Source of the DNA: Clarkia xantiana subsp. parviflora
Taxonomy: Eukaryota > Streptophyta > Magnoliopsida > Myrtales > Onagraceae
Direction of reading: 5' to 3'
DNA: 64,000 bases
Assembly (NCBI GenBank): GCA_036873135.1
Contig: JAPTYO010000047.1
Span: 80,339 to 144,338, forward strand
Shown here: piece after piece, positions 1 through 12,272 of the stretch
Position numbering within the stretch: the stretch's first letter is position 1
Layout: each line of letters begins with the position of its first letter
The notes under the pieces: model-generated
What the model saw: only the letters and a program-made list of their open reading frames with translations
Databases searched by the model: none
What the model was told of the DNA's origin: nothing
Position numbers and translations under genes: made by a program

Positions 1-2037
1 TGGAAACAGGGGTCTCGACCTCCAAGCTAGACCTTTTCGATCGGATCTTAGCCAAGATCTGCGCGGCAGAGACAGAGGGAGACCTCCTTGAAAATCAACA
101 AAACATGGGCGAATACGGTATAAGCAAAATAAGGAGAAAAACGAAAGAGAACATAACAAACACAATACCGGAGGAAGACTTCACAGCCCCAGAGGATAGT
201 GAAATGGTAGCAGGAGCCTCAACCACAGGCAAATGAATAGGAGAAACAATCGAAGTCTCTCTCTCGGAAGGGACATCCTCACCAGCATCATCATCCTCCT
301 GAAACAGGGAATGCCGATATTGAAACCAACCTACAAGACAAAGCAAGAAATTTACAAGTACTAAAGACGGAAAGACTTGCATACCAAGGGTAAAATGCAG
401 GGCGCTGCTCGAATCTTCGTGGCAGAAAACTCCTCTTCTAAAATACGATGTACGGATTCGAAGGAGGCCGTTTTTTTTTCTTCAATATATACCAGCCTGA
501 CAGTCGAAAGTAGAGAGTTCGGAGAAATAGGGACGCACATCCGTCGTCATGGGGGTATCTAAGGGCCAAGACACGTCCAGACCTTTAAGGAAAAAGTAGT
601 ATTTCTCCCATTGGCCACTACCGCCCTCAAAGGCAAGGACAAATCGACGCTTGTTATTCCATTTGGTAGTACCCAACGCCGAAAACCCCTTTTGGGACAA
701 CAAAGGAAATCAGGTGACTAGAGAATAAAACCCTGATTCACCACCATGCTGGATGCAACAGAAACATCGAAACAGCAGAAGAGAGTAAGCCTAATGTTGG
801 CGATGGCATAACACCCTAAATCCAACCCAGGCACGGATTGCGGAAGGGGCAAGCTTGAGAGGAGAAATCCGATAGTACTGACAGAGCTCCGAAGATTAGC
901 ACAGTAAGGGAAGCGGAGCCCCGCCTTGATCTGATGAATGTATACCACCGACATCCCATCCGGCGGAAGAGTAATGGAGCTACCTCCATAGCGATATGGC
1001 ATGGCAAATAAGGAAAAGGGTTAAAGGTCCTTTTGGTACCACATGTTTGCAAAAATTACACTGTTCATACCACTAGTATTTTTTCGTACCGTATTGGTAC
1101 CATATGTTTCCAAACCTTACTGTTTTGGTACCTCCGTTAGGGTTCTGTCAAAAACAGCCGTTAAATGGCATGTGCCATGCATGTGACCAGCCCAAAACTT
1201 TCAATTTTGTTACAATTTAGTCCATCTAATACATCCCTAACTTTTATTTTCAATTTAGTCCTAAAACTTCAAAACCAAACCATTTTCCCAAATTGACCTA
1301 GCCGGACTTAGCCTAGGGCTAGGTCCGACCCTGGGTCATGGTCGCCGGACCCAGGCGACCCCGACCCAGGGTCGGACCTAGCCCTAGGCTAGGTCCGGCT
1401 AGGTCAATTGGGACCTAGCCCCAATTGAGTTAAATTGGGGCTAGGTCAATTTGGGAAAATTGTTTGATTTTGAAGTTTTAGGAATAAATTGAACAAAATA
1501 AAAGTTAGGGATGTATTAGATGGACTAAATTGTAACAAAATTGAAAGTTTTGGGCTGGTCACGTGCATGGCACATGCCATTTAACGGCCGTTTTTTACGG
1601 AACCCTAAAAACAGTAAGGTTTGGAAACATATGGTACCAATTCGGTACGAAAAAATACTAGTGGTATGAACAGTGTAATTTTTGCAAACATGTTGTATCA
1701 AAATGACCTTTAACCCTAAGGAAAATGATTTTCCCATGCCAAACAACCCAGCTAGCTTAGCATGGTAAAGATACACTTTCAAGTTCAGCGAGTTCGTACC
1801 ATAGGTCTCAAAAGGAAACACGGGGTCACGAAGAAAGGCCAGCTCATCCTCAAGGATATGCCGCAACTCGACCTTCGTGTCCGACTCGGGATCAGAAGTC
1901 TCAGGGACATAGTCCGGACTTAGATCAGGATGCGGAAACCGTCTTCCCATAAAAAACTCCTTATGCGGGAAGCGGACTATGGAGGCATTAGAGGCAAGGT
2001 TAGTACGGGAAGCCTTAAGATAAGAAGGCTTACTCAT
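1..2037 (-). pseudogene. Decayed plant transposon-protein gene (gypsy-type/Transposase_28-like), split by a MITE
   Basis: Reading leftwards, coding-like pieces lie at 2037-1726 (start MSKPSYLKAS), 1008-718, 703-482 and about 380-169. After an 82 bp GT-AG intron (about 168-87) a last open piece runs off the left edge. The piece at 1008-718 has the phrase LPPDGMSVVYIHQIKAGLRFP, typical of the plant domain annotated as 'putative gypsy type transposon' (Transposase_28). The piece at 703-482 (KGFSALG ... YYFFLKG ... PYFSELS) aligns in order with the two pseudogene copies near 9.3-12.3 and 18.4-20.6 kb, so this is a diverged relative. Frame changes between pieces and the 699 bp element inserted at 1717/1018 mean no intact protein can be made. 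The function of such proteins is not established. Family assignment rests on motif recall. Confidence 0.6.
1018..1716. mobile_element. Non-autonomous Mutator-like element (MITE), 699 bp
   Basis: The ends are inverted repeats: GGGTTAAAGGTCCTTTTGGTAC at the left mirrors a right end finishing GACCTTTAACCC. A perfect 9-bp direct duplication TAAGGAAAA flanks it (1009-1017 and 1717-1725), as Mutator-like transposases leave. Most of the element folds on itself; its centre is a GC-rich palindrome built from CTAGGTCCGACC-like blocks (about 1300-1410). No coding capacity. It interrupts the minus-strand transposon-protein pseudogene. A related element sits at 30268-31099. Confidence 0.88.
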
Positions 2038-2040
2038 TTT

Positions 2041-3364
2041 TAAGCAGAAACGGAACGATGCTCCTTAGGCCGGCAAAAGACTCGAAAGCACACCTGGCAA
2101 AGAAGAATGAAAAAATATCGGTCCGTCAGGAAAAAAACATCGGTCCGACATAAAAATATAGCGGTCCATCACGACACCATGTAAATCCACCAAGACCAAC
2201 CTACCCAAGGGTACGTCCCAAAGTGCACAAAGATCAAATGCTTACTACGGGGGAAAAAGACACGTGTATGGACGATACTACTTGTCAAAGGGAGGGACTA
2301 TGGTGGATAAAACATGGAAAACATCCCTAGAAGGGAAAACAAACGAAATCATCCTAACATTGTCTAAGGTAATGGAAGGAAGGAATCAAATATCCTACAT
2401 GAGAGCTTATATTATCTATACAGGCATGGGGTGACCTAGGCATCGTACTAAGGCATCCATACAACAAACACCTACTGAGTCCCTAAGGGGGGGGGGCAAC
2501 ATTTACATCAAATATTTACCTCAAAGATGCTCCAAACCCAACAATGGGAACAATCTTACACTTCCAATCAACAATACACAATGAAGCAACTCAACTATCT
2601 ATGGCAAGACCTTGGTTTTATAGTAATCAATGGAGAACACAAAGAAGAAGAGGGGCTAGAAAATTGAACCTTCAAGAAACAGAACCGAACCGGTTCAAGA
2701 TGAACCAGCCGCCGGAGATCCCACATCCGCCGGAGAAGCTCCAGTCGCCGCCACCGCCGGGAGGAGCTCCAGTCTCCGTCACCACCGCCCACGGTCTCGC
2801 CTGGAGTCGATTTCGCCCGCAGCTCCGCCTTCGTGACCCGACACGCCACCCAGCCACACCCGATTAACCACCGGTCCTGAGCTCACCCGCCACGCCAGTC
2901 GGCCACCCGTGGTCCTTTTACTACATTTACTTAATAGATAGATAATAACTCCACCGACTTCGGGCCGGATTTCAACGGGTTCGAGCCGGACCCCAGCGGG
3001 TCCGGATCGGGTCGCGACGGGTTCGGGAAGGGTTCCGTCGTGTTCGAACTGGGTCATGCAGGGTTCGGACAGGGTCTCGGTGGATACGGGTCGGGACCCG
3101 GCGTGTTTGGGTCGTGCCCTGACGGGTTTGGGATGGACCCCGTCGAGTTCGGGCTAGACTTTGGCGACTTTAGATCCTTGTACTTTTACATAATTAAAGT
3201 TACCTTTTCTATTTAAAAAAAAAAATTATTCATATGGAAAAATAGAATCTCATTAAAAAAAATTATATATATGTATTTTGGTCTTTTAGTCATTATATTA
3301 GGATATCCTAATACAAAGTTTATCCAAACGTTGTGTTATAATATCATAATATATGGTTCCTTCA
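2041..3364. other. Intergenic stretch without a recognisable gene; GC-rich part at about 2680-3170
   Basis: 2041-2540 is ordinary mixed sequence with a 10-base G run near 2487. From about 2680 to 3170 the DNA is GC-rich; its right part (about 2955-3170) is made of degenerate roughly 20-bp units of the form GGGTTCGGNNNGG, a decayed minisatellite. Short open frames here (for example 2544-2867) have no start context, homology or neighbours that would support a gene. 3180-3364 is AT-rich and holds nothing I recognise. Confidence 0.5.
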
Positions 3365-3373
3365 AACATAGTA

Positions 3374-5076
3374 GGGATTTAAACCAAATTGGTACCTGGG
3401 TTAACAGCCCAAAACGAATTGGTACATCCACTAAATTTTGTGACAAATTGGTACCCGAGTTAACCTGGGTGTTGTACCGTTAGAATTTCTGGTTAAAACT
3501 AACGGAATCCCATTTTTCGCGCATGAAAAGACCAAAATACCCTTACTGCAGAACAACTACATAATAGCAACTCAAAACTTTGGAACCCAATATCTAACTC
3601 ATTTCTTCATCTTTTTGAACGAATTTTTTTTTTAAACCGCATAACTTTTCGAGATCTATGCAACCCAAATAGCCGTAAAGTGATTTGCCAAGTTTTTTTT
3701 TTCAATAAACACAGTTTTCTCTGTTAATTCATTCTTTTTTATCAAACTTCACCGCATTGTAACACTTATCACCCTTGAACACCCACTTTTTTTACTAATT
3801 GGATTCCAATACTACAATCAAACCGTTGTTATTGGAATCCAACACTTCTTTTTAAGAACCAAACTGATGTTACACATTTCATCCAAAAGAAAATAAAAAA
3901 CGAAAGTCTGTCGAATTAATTATTATGCAATCTATAACGTACTATAATTTTTCTTGATGCCTCTAATAAACTATACTGGTGTGTCTCTAAATCAATAAAC
4001 GTCACTGCAAGAGAACATATGGATCTTAGCATGATAAGATACCAATTTTTTTGTTTATATATTTTGTGGACATGCTGAAAAATTGACCAGTTCTGCATGT
4101 CTTCAATTTAAAAGCTTGACATGGTCTAACATAAAATTGCAAATGGAAGCAGTTTCTGGCAATAACTCGAAAGAAAATTTACCGATTGTCTCTAGCCACG
4201 TAATGGTAAAAATTCTTTGTGTGGTTCTGTTAATGCCAGTTCATCTTATTTTCTCACATTATGGTCATCCCTCAGGATGCTGAGAGTATCAATTTCCACA
4301 TGTAGATTAAATGGGAAAATAAACGATTTCTTCTTGGTGTCCATTCTAAAAAATTTTCCAAAACCCTTAATAGTATTTTTCCGATTGTTCTATTTCAAGT
4401 ATGAAACATCTTTATCTATCTAAGATCCATATGTTCTCTTGCAGTGACGTTTATTGATTTAAAGACACACCAGTATAGTTTATTGGAGATATCAAGAAAA
4501 ATTCCAATAAGTTATAGATTGCATAACAATTAATTCGACAGACTTTCATTTTTTGTTTTCTTTTGGATGAAAGGTATAACATCAATTTGGTTCTTAAACA
4601 GGAGTGTTGGAATCCAAGAGCAACAGTTTGATTGTAGTATTGGAATCCAATTAGTAAAAAAAGTGAGTGATCAAGGGTGATAAGTGTTAAAATGCGGTGG
4701 AGTTTGATACAAATAAGATAAATTAACATGAAAAACTATGTTTATTGAAAAAAAAATTTGGTAAAATCACTTTACGGCTATTTGGGTTGCGTAGATCTCG
4801 AAAAGTTATGCGGTTTTAAAAAAAAAATCGTTCAAAGATATGAAGTAATGAGTGAGATATTGAGTTTAAAAGTTTTGAGTTTTTATTATGTTGTTATTCT
4901 GCAATAAGGGTATTTTGGTCTTTTCATGCGCCAAAAATTGGATTCCATTAGTTTTAACCAGAAATTTTAACGGTGCAACACCTAGGTTAACTCGGGTACC
5001 AATTTGTCACAAAATTTAGTGGAGGTACCAATTCGTTTTGGGTTGTTAACCCAGGTACCAATTTGGTTTAAATCCC
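3374..5076. mobile_element. Mutator-like foldback element with long inverted arms, 1703 bp
   Basis: The element starts GGGATTTAAACCAAATTGGTACC and ends with the mirror image, flanked by the 9-bp duplication AACATAGTA (3365-3373 and 5077-5085). The arms are long: about 3374-4033 pairs with about 4424-5076, including the segment around GTGACGTTTATTGATTT. About 390 bp of non-paired centre remains. No transposase is encoded. The left breakpoint of the large tandem duplication (3668) falls inside the left arm. Confidence 0.85.
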
Positions 5077-5085
5077 AACATAGTA

Positions 5086-5359
5086 TAACTAAGCACCAAT
5101 TAGAATATCATAATCGAAGCTTAATTAATACGTGTATTAGCTAATACGTACAATCAAACATGGTATAAATTCTTAAATCGCACACAATTTTATCTTACCT
5201 GATAATACATAAATTCTTAAATCGAATAATAAATAATCTTCTACTTACATGTGTATTGGATGATTTAAGCAATTTTACTAGATCTAATAATACATTAGTG
5301 AAGCGGCAAGGGGTTCCTCCGATTTAACATGAGAATCCGGAGCTTCTTGAACTCACTTA
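5086..5359. other. AT-rich spacer, nothing recognised
   Basis: AT-rich sequence between the foldback element and the next MITE-like element. It contains short repeats of TAATACGT and TAAATTCTTAAATCG but no gene or known element. The corresponding part of copy 2 (about 13816-14091) is nearly identical. Confidence 0.5.
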
Positions 5360-6111
5360 GGGGGTTTGGATTGATACAATGTGAAAATACTTGAAATGTG
5401 AGATTACAAATAATGTGAGCCGTTTAATGTAAAGTTAGATTATAGTGTTTTGTTGTGCTGTAATGTGGAGTATAATGTTAGATTACAGTGTTTGCTATGC
5501 TTTGTAATGTGTATTGTAACGTGACATTATTATATTAATATATATAAGAATATATATCTTAATATAATGGGATTCAAACAAATATTTATTTTAAAACAAC
5601 TGACTTACTTATTGAACTTTATATTTTGTGTGTAATACGTATATTCTGTAAAAAAAATAATATTTAAACTATATTCGGATAGCTATTAAAATTCTATTAA
5701 TTGAATTTTTTTATTATAATTTTATAAGATAATTAAAAAAAAATATCTCAAACAAACTTTACTCATTTTGTACGAATATCATCTACATTATTCGTTTTTA
5801 TAAATAATATGAATCGTGAAGTAGATAATAAATATAGAGAAAATAATAATATCTTAAATAAATATCTTCAACGTATTTTTATCTATTTAATAGATAATAA
5901 TTAATAACAACAAAAAAATTAATAAATAGGAATAAAATAATAATTACTCTGTAATGTCGACGTAATCTTATATTACATCTGTAATCTTATATTTTGGACG
6001 TAATCTTAGATTATAATGAACTTCACATTACAATGTCAAACGTCGTAATCTGAATGTAATGTGAAACGTAATATGAGATGACCATCCCATATTACATCCA
6101 TCCAAACACCT
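5360..6111. mobile_element. AT-rich MITE-like element with terminal inverted repeats
   Basis: The left end GGGGGTTTGGATTGATACAA and the reverse complement of the right end, GAGGTGTTTGGATGGATGTAA, are imperfect inverted repeats. The inside is very AT-rich, non-coding and rich in palindromic TGTAATCTTATATTACA-like motifs. The GGTGTTTGGAT end resembles PIF/Harbinger-type MITEs, but I see no clear TTA duplication, so the superfamily is a guess. Copy 2 equivalent: 14092-14842. Confidence 0.5.
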
Positions 6112-6263
6112 CATTTTATGTTTAAAGAAACGACATATTGACCTTGATCTTCACTGTAACTTCTACATATTGTTGTATATAAGTTATTTCTTAGGTTCTA
6201 CATATTCTTTTTATAGATACTTTTATCTGCATCTAGACATGATTATTCTCATTATTGTGGCTG

Positions 6264-7400
6264 CTTTTGACTGAAATAGCATCGTCCTATTGGAGTTAGG
6301 GTTGAACAATGGTTCACTAAGACCAGGACCGTTCAAGATCGAGCTCGAAAGACCGCTCCATTTTGGACTAAGATCACTGGTTCTTTTTTGGTTATGGTTT
6401 CAATTTTGGTCCAAGACCGAAAAGCCCATTCAAGACCATTTAAAACCAAAATCGGACCAAATCTTATTTAAGGCCGGCTCCGGGGGAGGCAACCTACACG
6501 GTTGCTTTAGGCCACCAAAATCTATAGGCCTCCGTTAATTATGTATCAATTGATTTAGTTTAATTTTGTTTTTTGGCCAAACTTTTTTTTATGAACATTA
6601 ACTGCATGCTATTTAGTTTTAGGAAATAAAGTCGGTAGTTTCTTGAATGGGTTTTTCGGTCTTGGACCAAAATTGAGACCAGGACTGTTGCGTCCAAATC
6701 CAACAGGGAGGTCGTACTCTTCGGCACTTCGGGTTATGCTTGAGTCGGGTCGTCAGACGATGACTACGGGTCGTCGGGAGGCGACTGTAGGCTGTCAGCG
6801 GACGATGGTAGGTTGTCAACAATGCGCGCCTTGCCGGCTTCACGTACTCCTTCCCTGCACGAAGGGCAATAACCAGCACGGAGGGGGGGTGGTGCCGGTT
6901 GAACCCTCTCCGATGCTTAAATGAGGATATAGAGAGAGAAAGTTTCTAGAGAGAGGTCAGAGCTCCAAAGCCAATTTCTTCAGAATATGAGTTGAAATGG
7001 GAGGCCAAGGTCCCCTATTTATAGACAACCTTAGAACCGAACCCGATTTTTGTGCGGTTCGACGCCGGTTTTAAAGGAAGATAAGAACCGTCGTCTGGTT
7101 TGATTGAGTTTGGCTTTGGGAGACTCCTTGCTCGGTGTACGTAAGTAGGGTAGCGCGCGGTACCTAGGCAGCAGTCCGAACCCCGTCGGACTTAGGCAAT
7201 TCGACGGGGTTTGGATTGCCTGTGGATAATTCAGAGGTCCGGTCCGGACGCGCATGCCGCGCTTCCGGACCGTTTTGGACCTCAGGTGACGCGTTTGGAT
7301 CCGTTGTGTGATTTTCAACGTGTTTACGAAGTCCGGAATGTAAATACGAACCCGAATTGGGACGATATCCATCACTTGCCCCCGAGTCAAGTAACGGTTC
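6264..7400. other. Remnant of nested inverted-repeat element and promoter-like sequence, no gene
   Basis: A 35 bp stretch near 6395-6430 (ending CCCATTCAAGA) recurs inverted at about 6640-6675, so 6290-6700 is a foldback remnant; inside it, 6468-6640 begins GGCCGGCTCCGGGGGAGGCAA and looks like another inserted fragment. Around 7016-7024 the minus strand reads TATAAATAGGGGACC followed by a CT-rich stretch, a good TATA-box plus leader configuration that may be an old transposon promoter facing left. Short open frames on both strands here look like noise. Copy 2 repeats all of this at about 15300-16440. Confidence 0.4.
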
Positions 7401-8240
7401 AGACCATACTTGACTCTATTTTAAGATAGGATATAAGCCCAATTTAGGTTCGGTGCTGACCTTAGGGGTGGCTTGTTTGACGGTTGGCGCGAAGGCCTTG
7501 ATTTTGCTCCACTTTAAATCTTGTCAGGAGATTTTTTAACTGCTGACAGGGTTAGTGCAACAAGCAGTATGTATATGACAACGAACAATGGGCTGTGCAC
7601 ATATGATAATGGACTTAGGCAATAATTTTCATGGAAGTGTGCAATCATGGTCTATGATGTAAACATGAATGTGATGACATGATATAAATGATGTAAACAT
7701 TTAATCAACAATTGAATCATGAAAATGATCATGTAATGATATGCATCATGCATTATGAGATGACGTAGTGCGCGCTAAATTAAGTGCGCGTAGCATGTAG
7801 TCATGATTGCTAAAATGAGTCTAGAAAATGCCAAGTGTTGTAAAAAGGAGATAACAACACATAGTCATGCCATTGTAGGGACTTAACAAGAAATAGTGAA
7901 AGTTTTAGGATATACCCATAGATAATTGTGGATCGATATAGGAGAGAGAATACCCATTAATTAATCCTCCACCCTTAGTAGTTTTTAGAATCCTCTCATT
8001 TCTTGAATAAGAAGACACTTTGGAGTAAAAAGCTTGGCCACCAAGAAACTTAGTCCAGCCACCATTAATCCACTCGATCACGGCGAGACCGAGCAAGGAG
8101 GACTTCGACGGTGGTTTTGGACGGCACGGCGGCAGCATCTTCACCACCTGCGGTGGCGCGTGACCCCTTCAGCGGCGGCGTGTGAGATTTCGGGTGGTGG
8201 TTCGTGGTGATTTGCACGGTGGTTCGATCGTCTCGACGAG
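7401..8240 (+). other. Probable 5' leader region of the transposon-protein gene (copy 1)
   Basis: No coding frame is supported. The GC-rich end (about 8090-8240, GGCGGCGG-like) finishes in a clear splice donor, CGACGAG|GTGAGTCC, at 8240/8241. That donor pairs with the acceptor TTTTCAG at 9256, just upstream of the ATG at 9312, so the right end of this block is read as a 5'-untranslated exon. I cannot locate the transcription start. The equivalent donor in copy 2 is at 17280/17281. Confidence 0.45.
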
Positions 8241-8704
8241 GTGAGTCCGATTCCGTGTATGGCTAGCCTTTTATGACCTTGCTTAGTCTTGATTTACTCT
8301 TGAAATCTTCATGAGTTTTATTACCTTAACATGCACATAAGGTGTTTGATGAAATTCCCCATAGTAGTTAGTTTCTCAAATCGTCCAAAAATTCACTAAG
8401 TGCTGAAATTTTTAGAAAAATGGAAACAAGTTGTTAAACTTCCCTTATGCATAGTGATCATTGTCAACATGTTGCCCCATGATTTGAATGATGTTTTGGC
8501 ATGCTTAATGTTGATTGTTAGTCGGTGTCCGGACATAGTTGTTGGCCGTTGGTTGTTGGTTTTTGCATATTACTCCTTGTTTATTGAGCATCGTATACTG
8601 TCTGCAATCATGATAAAATACTTAGCAAATATTTTTGAAATATTTAATGCACGTTACCATGATTGCCTTTATCTGATCTTTGTCGACTGCCGTTGATTGT
8701 TGAC

Positions 8705-9112
8705 ATAGGAAAATACTTAGAAAGCATTTCTTGATAGTCGACACTTTGTCATATGTCGACAGCTGCCATGGTGGAACACTTAGAAAATATTCCTTGATAG
8801 TCGACACCTTGTCATATGTCGACTGCTGACATTGTGGAATACTTAGAAAATATTCATTGATAGTCGACACCTTGTCACATGTCGACTACTGTCATGGTGG
8901 AACACTTAGAAAATATTCCTTGACAGTCGATACCTTGTCATATGTCGACTGCTGACATGGTGGAAAACTTAGAAAATATTCCTTGATAGTCGACACCTTG
9001 TCATATGTCGACTACTGTCATGGTAGAACACTTAGAAAATATTCCTTGATAGTCGACACCTTGTCATATGTCGACTGCTGACATGGTGTAACACTTAGAA
9101 AATATTCCTTGA
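8705..9112. repeat. 63-bp minisatellite inside a leader intron (copy 1)
   Basis: The anchor TTAG of the unit recurs at 8717, 8780, 8843, 8906, 8969, 9032 and 9095, an exact 63-bp period over about 6.5 units. Each unit contains the dyad GTCGACACCTTGTCATATGTCGAC. The array lies within the intron 8241-9256 that precedes the transposon-protein reading frame. It is present with the same unit number in copy 2. Confidence 0.9.
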
Positions 9113-9311
9113 TTGGCTCTTTGTTTCATGATCGTACCACCATCCATACGCGTGCTAGCTGAGCATGCACGGGCTTGTATGTGTGCGCTTGTATGTGCGC
9201 GCTTGCTCCGTTTGTTGACTAATGAGCATTGTTCTGACTGTTGATCATATTTTCAGGTTGCAGGGTCGAGGTGGTTTTGCTCGCATTAATCCATTCGTTG
9301 GAGTCATCACC

Positions 9312-12272
9312 ATGAGCACCCCGCAGGCTACTTTATATTTTGATGACAACGATGAATCAGATGTTGACGCTGTTACTGAGCTCCCCGCCGTGTTGGGAGC
9401 GACAAAAGAGACGGGGGGGGGGGGGGGTATTACTCAAACAAGATAGGGAGAGCGTACTTTATGTTGAATTCGTCTTCCTCTGGACTCGATCCGTTTTTAG
9501 AGGCTGTATTCCCTCGCGACGTGCTACCTGGTGTTTCTAAGGGCCAGGCTACTATCCCTCCAGACGATTTGTCCGTAGTTTACTCTTCGCAGATTAAGGA
9601 AGGCCTACGCTTACCTTACTATTCCGACTTGACTGATCTATGTCGCTTCTACCGGATATCTCATTTGGACCTTGCCCCCGCCGGCATTTGTGTGTGGACA
9701 TGCTTTCGGGTGTTATTTCACCAACAGTCATGGCATTACTCTAACACTCTCTTTCGTTGCTTCTACCAGCTTCAACGTCCTGATGTGACAGGTTTATGTA
9801 GTGTGAAGATGCGTTGGCCTGGTTTGCAGGATAAGGGTTTTGAGCGGCTTGGGCTTGGAGATGCCGAGTGGGATCACACTTATCGACTGGCAGCTGAGGC
9901 TGATCGCTCTGGTTCTCATTTGCGACATCACTACTTCTTTGTGTGTGATGTCGGTACCACCTGGGATACTAACGACGTTACGGCGGTGGATCCTGCTCCC
10001 GCCTTTTCTGAGCTCTCGTAAGCGGACAAAGCGACTGTGAAGCGCATATACCGGTGCCTGCAAGCGCGTAGCTTTCGATGCCTGTTGCGCGCTTCAGATC
10101 AAGAATTGATTGACGCCAAGATTCATGTGCTTCCTTCTGAGAATTCGGTATGCTGGGAATTTTTATAAATTTTATTATGTTGTGATGTAGGTTGGTTTGA
10201 CGGAAAAAGCTCGACTTTGCAGATAGTAGCTGTGCGTGATGTTCCTCCTGCTGGAAGGACTATCCCTTCTTCTGCCCCCCGCTGTTCCTACCAAAAGGTC
10301 CGCCGCTGGGGCGCGTACCTCTAGCGATCCTAAGCGCTCTAAGCCGAGTGCGATTGTCCAAACTCCTCCTCGTGATAAAGGGAAAGGAGTTGAAGATCGT
10401 GCAGTGGCGCCTTCTGCCCCCCGGTCGAGGGAGCGGCCCCCGGAGGAGAGTCCTTCTCGTCGAGGTGTGTATTGTATACTTTTTTTGTATTTCTTCGTGT
10501 TTTTCTGTTAATGATTTTCATATTCCCTTGTTGTTTTAGTCGCAGCGCTTTCAGCACTTAAGCGTGATGACTTGATTCGTCCTTTGGAAGGCGACATATC
10601 TGGTGATGATTGGACACCTTTTGCCACTGGGGGGCTTCGATTCCCTAAGAATTCCAAGCTTAGTACTTCGGAGGTTGGGTGCGGGTACTACATAGGTGTG
10701 TTCCTCTGGGCGACCGATGCATTAAGCCATCAACAGATGAGGAGACGCAAAAGTATGTTGAGAGTTTTCTATCTGAGTTTGCTCCGGTAAGTGACGAGAC
10801 TTATTTTATTGATTACATGGTTGTATGTAAATGTCTTGTTGCAACATTCTTATCTTGTTGGTTTTTTCCCTTAGGCTGTTGCAAACATGGTGAACATCTC
10901 ATCGTTCGCGCTGGAACTTGTGCGTGAAAAGAAGGCCGCTATTGATAAGCGCGGTGTTGCTTCCCGCGAGCTTGCGCTTTTTAAGGAGAAAACACAAAGC
11001 CTACTCTCGAAGATTGCTGATTTCGATGCGCGCTATGATTCTTGTTGTGCACATGTTGATCAGCTTGAGGCTGAGATTGCGGCTATCCAGAAGCAGATTG
11101 CGGAGAGTGATAGTGCGCATAAGGCTGCACTTTGTGTTGCGCACGAGGAGGGGCGCAAGGCCGGGATTGCGGAAGGACTTGACAAGTATCCTGCCACTTC
11201 AGCCTTTACTGTAGCCGTAATTACCACTGCTGCTAAAGCGAAGTTTGACCCGATGATTCGGGAGTTTGCCGCGGACTAGGGCTGAGCATGGGACGGATGG
11301 GCGGGCTTTTTCTAAAAATGGTCCGAGCCCTAAAACTAGGGCCACTTAATGGATGTCCCGAGCCCTATCCCGAGCCCTAACTAGTAGGAAAAGGCCCGCC
11401 CGCCACGGGCCTACAGGGACTAGGGACAAATGGGACAAACCCAAATTCCCATTAAAGTTAAAAAAAAAAATCCTACTCAATTTACTTAAACCATAACTAA
11501 ACACAGAACAACAACAAAGTTCAACACATACCACAAAGTTCACCATAAAACACCAAAATCACTCAAACATTTTGTCACTTGTAAGAACACCAAGTTCAAC
11601 ACATAACTTGATTCTCCAAAATAGTTCACCAAAGACCCCAAAACTAAGTTTTACCAAGACTCTAACATAAAGTCATCAACAATTCTTATATAACAAGTTA
11701 TAAATGCAAATTCCAGATCAAATGGAACTTCAACCTGAAACATCACTAAAGTTAACTTAACTAACTATAGTTTATAGCTGATTAGTTAGCAAAAAGGGAC
11801 GGGACGGGTCTTTTGGGACTTCGTAAAAAATCCCTAATCCTAGCCCTAGCCCTAGTTGAGAAGAAAAGTCCCGCCCATTAGGGCTTGGGCACATTTTTGG
11901 GACGGGCTTTTTGGAACGGACTAGGGCGGGACGGGCGGGATTTTGAGCCTCTCGGGATATTTGCTCACCCCTACCGCGGACTATGTTCGCAGGGTTCGCT
12001 TGATTGATCCTGACTTTTCTTTTGACAAGTTGGAACCTTATGCGTCATTTGCTGTTAGTCGTGTTGCTGAGTTACGCCGCATAGAGCTTGAGACAACTAA
12101 CTTTGACATGCTGTTTGGTGATGATGACGGGATTGACCTTGCTGCCGAGATGATGGCAGTTGTTCCTGAGACTGTTGGAGATGATGGTACCCCCCGTTTT
12201 TTTATCCATATAACGGGGAGGCTTCCCCGATTGTCTGTCCAAATATCGGGGTGCTCTCCCCGTTTTTTCTAA
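9312..12272 (+). pseudogene. Transposon-protein pseudogene, copy 1 (Transposase_28-like, multi-exon)
   Basis: ATG at 9312 follows a leader intron (8241-9256). The first exon carries the IPPDDLSVVYSSQIKEGLRLP motif and a YYFF/FSELS block; the last exon is a charged, probably coiled-coil region (ELVREKKAAIDKRG ... QLEAEIAAIQKQIAE) ending in acidic GDDDGIDLAAEM. Introns fit GT-AG at 10148-10222 (75 bp), 10465-10539 (75 bp) and 10787-10874 (88 bp). Lesions: a 15-base G run (9413-9427) that shifts frame relative to copy 2, a TAA at 10019-10021, a shift at a C6 run near 10280, another near 10710, and a 697 bp hAT element in the last exon. The TAA and the C6 and 10710 shifts are shared with copy 2. 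The last frame runs into the hairpin array before stopping. Family known only as transposon-associated; molecular function unknown. Confidence 0.7.
11277..11973. mobile_element. Non-autonomous hAT element, 697 bp
   Basis: The element starts TAGGGCTGAGCATGGG and ends TTTGCTCACCCCTA (reverse complement TAGGGGTGAGCAAA), a hAT-type terminus. An 8-bp duplication CCGCGGAC flanks it (11269-11276 and 11974-11981). Copy 2 of the duplication has the intact empty site with one CCGCGGAC at 20307-20314, so insertion came after the duplication. Its ends are rich in GGGACGGGC and GGGCGGG; no transposase. Confidence 0.95.

Noticed and set aside
4083..4729. Short frames in the foldback element (and their copies at 12751-13460)
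   Set aside because: They lie in inverted arms, mirror each other on both strands, and match no transposase.
7016..7024. LTR retrotransposon promoter (TATAAATA on the minus strand)
   Set aside because: A matching second LTR, primer-binding site or pol-type coding sequence was not found, so no LTR element is called; kept only as a note.
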